From Pomphorhynchus laevis (Eukaryota > Acanthocephala > Palaeacanthocephala > Echinorhynchida > Pomphorhynchidae), in contig WNNJ02002706.1 in the NCBI GenBank assembly GCA_012934845.2, positions 248,001-312,000 of the forward strand: a stretch of 64,000 nucleotides of DNA, read 5' to 3'. Under the pieces are notes generated by a model. That model made no database searches. It was not told the origin of the DNA and was given only the letters and a program-made list of their open reading frames with translations. The translations under genes were made by a program, and so were the position numbers. Of this stretch, positions 34,501 through 46,500 are shown one piece after another. Every line of letters starts with the position of its first letter. Positions within the stretch are counted from its first letter, which is position 1.

Positions 34501-37500
34501 ATATATAATTTAATATAATATTAATATATTAATATATTATAAATATCTATAATATATAATATATAATTATAATCTATAATTATAAAATATATAATTTTTT
34601 AATTGTATTATTTTATTTTGGTTAAGATTAAATTATAATTTATTACTCTTTTTTTAAATTATTTGTATTATTAAATTCGTATCTTTTTGTCACTTAAGTT
34701 ATGATTTTAATTTTATTTTGTTTTATGATTCTGTTTATTATTGTGTTTTATTCGCATTATTATTTAATTAATAATTTTATTAAATAAGAACCTAATTTAA
34801 TGCTTAATAATAAATCTAATAATACATTATTTTTTCTAATAATACATTATTTTTTTCTAATAATTTCTAATAATACATTTATTTTTTCTAAAATTTTGTT
34901 TTGGTTTTTCAATTCGTATGTTTTTATCACTTGTTTTGTTTTTCATTTTTTTATTTTTATTTTTGTTTGCATTAAAATGCATGTTGTTGAATATTTTGGT
35001 GCATGTTTTGTTTTTCGGTATATTTAAGTAAAAATGCGGGCACAAATGCTTGCATTTTTGCATAAATGCTAAAAACGAAATTTTGTGGACATGTTATTGT
35101 AATCCTGATGGTAGCAGGGGCTATCGAAATATTGAATATTTCAAATCAAGGAAAACTAATTTCTTCTTTGTTCCAATATAACTTTAAAATATTTTAAAGT
35201 TTCGCTAAAAACCACTAGAAAATTATCAATTTTCTGAAGATGCTAGTAGTTACACGAAATATCAAAATAACTTTTGTTGCCGTTCAACTATACCTGATTG
35301 TTCCTGAATATTTAAAAATTAAAACATTTAATTATTTATTTCAAATATTTATGTTTTTAATTTAGTTTTTGTCGTGATGATAGCTGCTAGCTATCGAAAT
35401 ATTGTACTTTAAAAAAGAGAAGCATGCTCTTAATTGTTTCAGTAAAACTATTAAATTAAATAATTGTTTAAAATTTAATTCTATTATTGTATTATTGTAT
35501 ATTCTACCGTATAAATTACAGTATAATTAGACTACTGTACAAATTCTAATAGTATACTTATAATATAAGTATATTATAAGTCAATAATATAATTTATTGT
35601 AATATAATTTATTTATAACTTACAGTCAATAATATAATTTTTCTATTGATATTGTAATACAAATGTTTAACTATTAAGATTACTTTTTAATTTTATCCAT
35701 TAGTTGTCTATGATTATATATTATCTATTAAATTATATATTAATGCATACTATTTTAAATTATTATTTTTTGTGTAATTTTTCTATTGAATCGTTTTTGT
35801 TTTATTTTATGATGGTTTAAATACAAAACAATTATATTGTTTCATTTAATTATTTATTTAATCATTTAATTATTTCATTTGATTATTTAATAATTTTATT
35901 TAAATATTTACATTAATCTATTAATTGATAATTAATAATAATTAATCTATAATTTTTTTATTTTAATTATTTACAATAATTTTTATAACGATGTTTTTTT
36001 ACAGAAATATGATATGAACGTGTAAATTGTTTGGTTCTTTCTTAAGATAAAATATTTATGAATACATTAAGTATTTTTTAAATTCCCTCAAGTCTATAAG
36101 TGATTATATACTTATGATTATAGCAGATCTTTAACTTTTTGATAAAAAAGGCTACTGTTGCCATTTTATCGAAAAATTTGTCGGTAATTATTTTATTTTT
36201 TTTTTGTAAAAATTGCATAGAAAGCCTAAGTTAAAATGTAATCTAAAAATAAATGTAATATAAATGTAAATGATGTATTGTTAAATATATAAATAAGACA
36301 ATTATAAAAATAAGACTTATAAAATTAGACATTTAATTTTTAAATAATTTTAATTGAATAGCTGAAATTTGATAGAAATTAATTTGATTTCTCAGTTCGA
36401 TAATATAATATCAATACAACTTCGTCCATTTGAAGCCTCGAAAAGCTATCTTTCTGTAAAGACCTAAAGCTCTATATTCAAAGTTCTAAAATATTAAAGG
36501 TGGTGTGCAAGCTTACTTGGCATTGGTAACGTATATTTGGCGTTAAAATCGGCTGTAACAACGTTATGTGTTTTCAAGTAGTAGCAATATTTCGTAAATT
36601 TTTGGACGGATTAAAGTAACATCATATCAAGATATATTAGATTTCCTGTATTTGTTGAGGTTCTGCATTATCAGTCGGAAAAGAGTGATTTGACCGTTAA
36701 GACAATACCTCCTAAGAGATGAGACCTACTGAGCGAATAAGGCTTGAATGTTAAAAAGCATAGAAACGATTATATGAAAAATTTTAGTGGTGTGTTCAGA
36801 ATTGCTGATCGCTTCCAGAGCTGTTCGAGAAATTTCGTTTCATATTTTCTGCCGACAACATTGGCCCAAAATGTGGTATCCTTATTTTTCGGTATAGCGA
36901 GCTTTTGCATACTTTATGAAGCGAGTTTCGATGACATCCGCGTTTTAAATGACTACATCTAACTTTTGAGCTGATCGGCTGATATCGATGCAGCGGAAGA
37001 TTTACAATAGAACTCTTATAAAGAGCAGTCAGTATAGTTTTATTTGTGCTTTCACTAAGGTGTACACCTCACACCCTTGTACATTACATTTTAGTTTAAA
37101 CTGAATGCAGTTAGAAGCAGTGTTCGTTGGAAGGAAGTATAAAGAAAGTAGATCAATATACCTTTTCTATCTTGATTTCAAACTGTATTTGGGCTTGTTT
37201 ACAAAACGTCTTATTTTATCTTTGACATATTGCAGTTGTTTAGTCATATGCCGGTTTTGTTCATCGCTAAACATCCAGTTTCACTTCTAGATTTAGACCG
37301 ATTTTTTCGAATCGGTGTCGATACGCTTTTAAAATCCAAGATAAAGCATAGCTAGAAATTCTGCGTTTTATATATTTTTAGTTTCCAGTTAAAATTTAAG
37401 TTATTTAATTTAAGTTCTTGAAATTTTACTAATTTACAAATTTACATTCATAATTTACTTATAAATCCTTTAATATTATAGGATCATATACTCTCAATTC

Positions 37501-40500
37501 CGTACATCCACTAGCGCTTCTTGAAAAGTGTCGCCGGATTGCATTTCATGAATATCAAACGAGTCAATGTTTCGTAGCTATTCAAATCTGTATACTGTCG
37601 ATTATGGAATTAGCGAAGACCTTTGTGGTTCTTAGAATATTTCGTTTTCCTAAATATTTAATCAAAGAAGGTTTGGATCTAGCGATTACTACGTGCTCTG
37701 TCGATTGGTCAACATTCTTATTAATGTTTCATTTATATATAAATTTGTCTTTCATAGGTATATACGATTTTGCTGGCTAGCTATGCATTTCGACCTTGTA
37801 TCGAATAAATTAAAAGGAGCTGCGTTAATTGCCTCAGTACTTGCCGATTGCGATGAGGGTGAAAACATACTATGTCAATTCTGTAGGGCAATCGATTCGA
37901 AAAAATATGAACAGTTGCATTATCTTTCAACTATTCACATAGAAATAAAAAATATCTTGTTTGATATGCAATGTAAATATGTCCGCAATTTACCAAATGT
38001 ACAATCTAACAAAGTCGGTGATAATTTCCATAATTGCAGTACAAAATTGAATTTCGGAGATAAAGTTCATTTTGACCATACTAGTGCAGCAAGAAAGACG
38101 TTAGATTGCTCAAACTTTTCTGGTATAAATTTTGAATTGTCTTCGAAACATCTAATATTTGTTTTAGTGAACGCGGAACAATGCGAGCCTGCTGATTTCC
38201 TAAAAATCTGTCCATTATGTGAGGTAGCAGCAATTTATTTCAAATTGCTGTTCTACCGTTTGTGTATTTTAGATTTTGAATAATGACGAGCACTGTGAAT
38301 TCGATGTCGAAATAGTGAAAATATTCAAAGATATTTGTTCCTTCCCCGTTCCATTTCATATAAATCATTTAGTTGAAATCCTATGTCGACACGCTGTAAA
38401 ATCTGGATATTATCTTGAAAACTTGCCTGAACTTATACTATTCTCTCATGGCATTTCATTTCGTCATCTCGCCGCCTACTTGTATTCAATAAAATCATTT
38501 GTAAGCACAGAAAGGTACATTTAATTCCAGAAAAATATCAACTTGAAACGTTCATTAAATAATCGATTAAAATTTATGTACTCACAAGTTAATACGTTAT
38601 TATTGTTCAAATTCAAGCCATTTAATGAAAAGTACAAAGAATATTGTAAGTTTGTACATATTTTAAATGTTATTACAAATGCTATTTTGTAGAGATCTTG
38701 TTATTATTTAGTAAATAATTATTTAATAAATAATATTGAATTGGATGATTAATTAATATACGAAAAATGTTAGTTTTAAATGGCGTTTTATCCGCACGAT
38801 AGTAGCAATAATCGACGTTCGGCTAATCTTAATCACCCTTTAATAAATAAATTATTATTTAAAATAATAATTTATTAATTTATTAAAATAATAATTATTG
38901 GTCACGGTTTTAATAAATAAAGTCACATAATTTAGTTGAAAGCCAATTGATATATGCTTCTAGAACAATCACAATAGCTGAGGAACAGATATATGATTTT
39001 TATTAAAATCGAGCACCAATATAAACTAACAAACATTTGCAAAAGAATACCAATAAAATAAACCAACGAATTATAAACCGACCAAGGCGAATAAATTTCG
39101 TTGTGTATGAAAATATTTTTTAGGAAATAAATTTTTAATAAAATAATTTAATAATTTATTGGCACTTTTTAGAAAATTTACAACGACTAGCTGGATTCCT
39201 TATAGACCATTCAAGTATTGCAGCATACTGAAACATTAGCGCGTAGTGCATACGCCCTGATGATTCACTGAGTACTAACGTCAGCGCAGTATGATGTTGA
39301 CGGTTAGATCGTGTTGCAACTAGTCCGTGACGATATTCGTACTGTAGTTTGCAGACATATTTAGGATTAAAGCATATAGCAGTATAACATCCTTATATTT
39401 CACATATTAAATGAACTGCACTGGAAAAATATTTCGAAAAATTCCTTTTATATTTTTTGCAGATTTAAAAATATTTTTATCAGTAATTTACCATTTTTTG
39501 GTCGTACGAGATTTAATTCATTTATAATTTATCCATTTTTTGGTAAACGAGAAAATTCGTTTGCAATCTGTAATAGATTGCAATATTACAGATTTTTCAA
39601 TCTTTAATATGGCCTACGTTAAGAGCACTAATGTTGTGAAATATTTAAAACTTCTTTCCGCTGTGATTAATTTCTGAACTTTTGCATGAATTTTATTAAT
39701 TCATGTAAAAATATTTAAAGTTCCGAAATTCTTTTTATCCATTAATGGATTTGTTTATCATGTTTGCTACTAGGCATAAAATAAATTATTAATATTTTCT
39801 TTAGTTCAAAAAATTCAGTTTATTCGATCAGATTTATTACTTTGGGAGGCTTTGATAATTTTAATTTGATAACATTTCCAGTTATCTGATTCACAAATAT
39901 TTAATCAGATATATCCTATAAAAATATCGAACATATTAAATCAAATATTGATTTGATATATTTAAAATAAATATTAAAATAAATATTAATATTTATTAAA
40001 TACTAATATAAAATATAATATTTATTAAATTTAAAATAAATATTATTTAAAATTGTATTTAATATTAATTAAAATAAATTTAAAATAAATATTATTAAAA
40101 ATTGTATTTAATATTAATAATTTAGTTATTGTTAATATTGTATATTTTAATAAATCACATTTTAATTTAATATTTTATAGAAACTGTTGACTTTTATACA
40201 CATACATTTAGACAATAACGCTAAAGATATATCTTAATGTGTATATATAGATATATATCTTAATATATCTTAAAGATATACCTTAACAACAATATTTAAT
40301 TATTAAAATGTAAGCATTGATTAAAATCCGTGTGAACACTTCTTATTTTATTTTTTAAATACAAAATATTAAATAAATAAATGCATGAGTTTTACTACAT
40401 ATTATTACAATGAGTTTATAAATAGGTAATCATGACGAAGACCAGATTGATAACCTTCTGTAAACCCCCTGGCGACCTCCAAAAGACAGGCCGCGTTGCC

Positions 40501-43500
40501 TCGTTACACCGCACAGCTCAATCTATGTGAGAGAAATCTCGCCTCTCTCTGATCGCCTGTAGCGGCAATTAGCTTCTTCGCTAGAGATTCCAGAAGCTGG
40601 ACGTAATCGGTCCGGTTGCCCCTTTTGTCTCGATCGCTGATGGGACAAAAGTGTATTGGAACGCATCGATACCCCTGTATTTGTTTAGCTTCCAATTCTC
40701 GGCCACTCTCGCCATCTCGCTTGGCGCACAGAGCCAGTTGAACAAATTACTAGCTGCTAGTGTGTTGGGACAGGTAAAGTCCCATACAAGTAAGCGTCCC
40801 CTTTCCCAAAGTACAAATGAAGCGCCATGCGGTCTTTTCCCGTCATCTCTGCACAGTCCAACTGGTTCTAGGCGGGACAACGACCGTCATCTCTGCACAG
40901 TCCAACTGTTTCTAGGCGTTACAACGACCGTCATCAGAGTACTACGAATAAGAGCACTGACTGCACTGTGGCTGTTGTGTCGAGACACTGTCTTCGAGCA
41001 ATCGAGACCGTGTTTCTCTGATACATCGATTTTAACCCCGCACTCGCGATTAAACGGGTATTAAAATTTAAATCCGAGACGTAGGGGTGTTGCCAGACAC
41101 AATGAGCGGTCGACCATTTTTGTACCTACCGAGGTATCGGCAGGGCATCCAGAAATGCGCCAGACCATTTGGTCGCTGACGAAAAGATGCGGGCTCGATC
41201 TTTAAGGCAGTCACGAGAAGCAATCACGCCGAGGAGCTGTGTCTCAAACAGGGCACTGTCTAACGTTTTTGTACGGTTGTATCCGTTAAAACAGGCAGGT
41301 CAAACGTAGAGGTCCAACAATCCAATGCCGTCCGATAACTTGAGTCGTTGATGCCTGAGCATCTCACTATATAATCTAGCAGGATATTCAAGGTTAAGCC
41401 ACACATGCTCGAGACAAACGAGCAGAAGGCCGGTATTGATAATTCTTCCGCCCTCAGAACACCAAGTCCGCCGAACTTAACTGGCAATGAGCCTTGACGC
41501 CAGGCCGTGTCAAAGAGCTGAAGATTTATGATATCGGCCAGGAAACAGCGGACTTCCTCGTCAAAAGCTTTCGCTAGACTGCTAGAAAAACACGGCACGC
41601 AGCGTAGTAGAAAGTTGACCTTCGGTAGCGTCAGACAATGACGCAATATGAAAAACGCGTCGTGCTTCGCTAGTTTGCGAAGCTTCTGGCTTATCTGCCG
41701 AAGTTGTGTGATTGCTGTTTCCAAGAATGATTCGAAATGACTTTCGCCGCAAAGGGACGCGCCGAGCAAGTCGACATACGATACACCACATACATTGGCG
41801 TCTGGCATTTATTCGATCAGAGGTTGGATATCAGTTCTGTCGGCGGTGATGATTTGGCACTTGTCTGCGCATAAGTGTAAGCCGATAAAAGATTCCTGTT
41901 GTCGGATGTTAATGATATCGTTGGCAAGAGTGGACAGTTCTCCACTTATACATAAGTCATCAAGATACTACATTACAAGTGGTGAGGAAAGGCTGTGGGC
42001 TAGCCTGTTGATAGTTTGCGAGAACAGAAGAAGTCAGAGGGGTTCACCTTGCTGAACTTCCTCTGATGATTCAATAACACTGTTGCCGAAAAGCAGAGTG
42101 CTTGGACCGTTGTAGCACATTTCCACAAATTCTTTAATTTTCGGAATATCCCTCTCCATGCATTGAAGGACGGCATCGCGACTGATGAAGTTAAAGGCAT
42201 TCACAAAGTCTAATTTAACCATGGTTGATGTGCCTATTAGACCGTGTTCTGCAAACATTTCGCTGAGTGAACTGCGGCCTCGACACCCCCAGAAACTCCA
42301 ACGTTTAGTTGTGTTGGGAGTAGTTGGTCAACCACCCCCTCGGTTGCATATCTGCAGGCCAATTTGGCCACTAATCAACGGAATTTGCACCTAACGGCAA
42401 TTAGTCTGACTCCTCCATCATTCTTCTTAAATGCTAAAAGCTTGGCCCCGCATAAAATAGGTTTAATCGAAATTGCCACGTTGCTATCAAGGACGATACG
42501 GGTAAGCTCACAGAGAGAGTTCAATAGTCTGTGCCCTGTTGCGCCACTCAAATTACCGACTAGGTCGCGGATATGAGATGGGTTTAGGCCGTCTGCGCCC
42601 CCTGAGGAAAATGTGGAAATGATCGGAGAGCCAACAAGATCGAGGGTCCCGAAATAAGCGGGCCAACTTTGCGATTCCGACGATTCGTCCCCGTTCGTGA
42701 ACTGCGTTCATAAGAATTTAAGCGTGGTTCGGGATGTTTGCGATGCAACACCTCGGTAGTTAGTGGGTCCGGACAAATTAACTAATCATTGTGAGCTAGC
42801 AATCGGACCGCTTCACGAACATCGCCGTCCTTCAACTTTTCAGACACCTTATTTTGAAGCTGATCGTCCAGGAGATCTGCAGGTTTATTTGTTGTGATGA
42901 TAGGGGTTACATCGTACGACGTACACGCTGTTTTCAGCGCTGAGCCCAGTGATGCCGAATTACTACCCCGGCCAATCGTGGTGCACGCAAGGCCGATTTA
43001 GCAAATCCGGGAAGTTGCCTCCAAGGGGTGTCGTCTAGCGGGTAGCATTTACTACATTAATTAGTTCTCCAAGTTTGTTGGCATTAGTAGCCCTCGCTGC
43101 TCATGGTATTCGCCGAAGCAAGCCAAAGTCCGTGCGCAGAAGATGGGACAACATTATCGAACTTATGTTGCATGAATTGAGAACGACAAGATTGCTATCC
43201 GATACGGCAGCTGAATTCATTTGTTGGGTAATAGAAGGTGGATTGCCGGATCCAGGGCAAGTTGATCTTCGGCTGTGCCGGCGGACCAGTCCGTTCGCAG
43301 TAGCCATGAAGTCCCTGCAACATATTGATCATTGCACTCGTGTTATTAGGTTTGCACCTGTCTCGCCACTTTCCTCAGTTCCGCCGGTATCCATCGATTC
43401 GACCGTTGTCGTCGTTTGATTGATATATTGAAAATGGATCGTCGTGTGATTGCATTATTCGATCATTGTCGTCTTTTGAATGAAAATTTGATTGAAAATT

Positions 43501-46500
43501 TATCGTCGTGTGATTGTATCAATGAGCTGGACAGTAAAATCGTCGTGTGATTGATCGTTGTCATTGTATGTTAATTATTATGTAACAAAATAATTTAACT
43601 TTTCTTCATGTGTTTTTTCTTTGTTATTTGTATGTTATTTATCTCAAACTATTTTTTGCTATTATATTTCTAGTTAACTGTTATTTACTAGAAATATATT
43701 TACTAGAAATGAATAGAGGTATTTATTAAATAAAAAGTCTATCGAATAATGAGCGTTTTACCAAATTTTAAGAATTTCACGAATATTTTAAGAATCGACA
43801 GACTTCAATTAAAGAACGCTTTATATTGCCTTTGATGATATTATAAATATCACAAATCAGCAACTGTATTACTTGCACAACTACAGATAACTATTTGGTA
43901 GGTTAACTTTTGACATATCTCAGCTTAAATTGTGGGCACATTTAAACTATAGGTGTGCTTATAGTATAAAGAATAAATAAACTATCCATCAATGATGGAG
44001 AAAGATGTTGATTGGTTTCTTATATATCTTAAAAATTTCTAGAACGTTCTATCATAATTACGAAGTAATGCAGTTTGGGTGGTGTGCTTGTTTTGAGTGT
44101 TTCAAATTAGTAAATTACTAAAGAATGCTCACGCCGAAAGATTTAAGTTTAATAAAATATTATTTCATCAATAGACAGTCCTGGTTGAATCAAATCTTTT
44201 ATTTATTTATTGGTCCTCTGAAGATCCCAGGCGGCGGGGCTGTTTCCTTTGTAATCTATTATATTGGTCATTTAGTGATCCCGCTGATGTCTATTACACT
44301 GAAAAGAATTCACTGTATTGCATTGACTTCGAAAGCGCAAGCTACGTCATGCAATTAGCATATAGTGAATTCTTTCTGCTTTAATCTATATATATAGTAT
44401 GTTTTTCATGTGTATACACTGTATTGCTGCAACTGATGAGGCTTCTCAAAGCCGAAACGGTACGCCGTCTTACATTGTAGAAGCATGAAATTCTCTATAT
44501 ATAGAGAAAAGCAGATAGGTGTAATAGACAGTCCTGGTTGAATCAAACCTTTAATTTATTTATTGGTCCTGCGAGAATCCCAGGCGGCGGTGCTTTTTCT
44601 TTTGTAATATATGATATTGATCATTTAGTGATCCCGCTGATGTCTATTACACTGAAAAGAATTCACTGCATTGCATTGACTTCGAAAGCGCAAGCTTTGT
44701 CATGCAATTAGCATCTAGTGAATTCTTTCTGCTTAAATCTATATATAGGATGTTTTTCATTTGTATACATTGTATTGCTGCAACTGATGAGGCTTCTCAA
44801 AGCCGAAAAGGTACGCCGTCTTGCAGTGTAGAAGCATGAAATTCTCTATATATAGAGAAAAGCAGATAGGTGTAATAGACAGTCCTGGTTGAATCAAACC
44901 TTTAATTTATTTATTGGTCCTCCGAGGATCCCAGGCAGCGGTGCTGTTTCCTTTGTAATAGAAATTGTAATTTCCTTTGCAGCGAATTCTATATATATAT
45001 ATATTAGGAAAGACTTGACACCGACGACCAGGATACTTATTGTATTCGTTCATATATTAATATTAAAGAATTAAGTGGTGTTAATTAGTGGTGTTAAAGC
45101 AATATTATTACGCTTCGGCTGAAGCTTTCGTCAGATAATTGTATGTAGTTACTGATCAATAATATTTTAACATTAAAAATTATATATAAAATATAAATAT
45201 ATATTTATAAAATATATATTAATATTAAATATTATTATATATTAATATTAAATATTTTAATATGAATATATAACCTTGGTGCTAGTCAGTGAAATGTAAT
45301 TTTAATATGATTTTTAGTTAAAATCTTTTAATTAATAAATTAATTTAATATTTTTTAAATTAAATTAATTTTTGAAAATAATTAAAGAATGAATTCGATA
45401 AAAAAATTTGTTTCATAGTAAATTCTACTTTATATCTTCGTAATTGTAATTTATGTTTTTCCTATTTAGTAAGGATGACAGTGACGATAGCCTTGCTAAA
45501 CTCTCTGAAATAATGTTATTTAATAATTCATGCGAGGAATTAATTGATCTCCCAGAAACAAATGGTACAATTTATTGATTTTACGATTACTGAATATATT
45601 TTTCTGTTCTTTATTTGAGGACATGTTGTGATATCAATTTATCTTGATCATTACGACGATACTCGATTTATGCTTGCAGTAACTCGCTACACAAAATCGG
45701 AACACGCCTTGACGATCATTAACACATTTGATAAGGTCTTAAATAGTTACATTTTAAATAGTTACATTTTAAATAGTTACATTTTAAATAGTTACACATA
45801 TTTTGACTAATTATTCAATTATGCGCGTTTTATCTTTGCGTCTATTTAAACTAACGATAACTACAAAGATGTTTCAAATTATCATCCCAATGATGTTAGC
45901 AACTTTGTGACCTAGATATATAATTTGAATATCAAATTATATTTTTTAATTTGAAAATTTTATCTGAAGTAGTATCTTAGACGAAAAAATTAAGAAATTC
46001 GTCTTTAATTCTAAACATCTAAACATTATAATAACATTAGTTCAAATATTCTATTTTCTGATCGTATATTCGATCGTATTGTTAACGAAATAAAATTGTT
46101 TACTAAAATTTACAACAATTCTTATGCGCGTACGCCCATTTGCACACGTCGATTTAGCAAAAATTATGATAAATTATTATTCTTTATAAATTATTATAAA
46201 GAATCGGAATCATTAAAACATCATAATTGGCAAATGCTGCAAATGAAACAAAGTTTTGGAAAGAATGTCTTTTCGGCCAAATTTAGTGATCCAAAATACG
46301 ATAAGAAAAATACTTATCAAAATACTTTGAGGAGTCTGCTGCTTTCTATCTTTTCTTTCTTTTTTGCGCAGATACATAATATGCTTTTCATTACAAATTA
46401 TATAAAATTAATATTTTATATAAAATTTATATAAAATTAATATCATATCTATTAAAATCATATAAATTATTAATTAAAATCATACAATTGATCCTGTAAA

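Larger units (their letters stand above)
44170..44960 (+). mobile_element. Retrozyme-like tandem repeat (2.2 units, about 352 bp)
   Basis: The word AGACAGTCCTGGTTGAATCA begins units at 44,173, 44,526 and 44,877 (periods 353 and 351). The first two are complete and each carries a hammerhead ribozyme. The third stops after about 85 bp. Units share a long AT-rich middle and TGATCCCGCTGATGTCTATT. No protein is encoded; open frames here are by chance. Tandem non-coding units with a type I hammerhead define retrozymes, non-autonomous elements that spread through RNA circles. The cleavage sites at 44,469 and 44,820 would release a 351-nt RNA. Confidence 0.75.

Noticed and set aside
34800-35027. Hydrophobic protein frame
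   Set aside because: Low-complexity T-rich PLE 3' UTR read as Phe/Ile/Leu.
40651-41064. 137-codon plus-strand frame
   Set aside because: Antisense shadow of the LINE endonuclease region on the minus strand.
44889-45074. Small protein frames in the tandem repeat ([17 protein letters not shown])
   Set aside because: The frame is not kept between units and the element is a non-coding ribozyme repeat.
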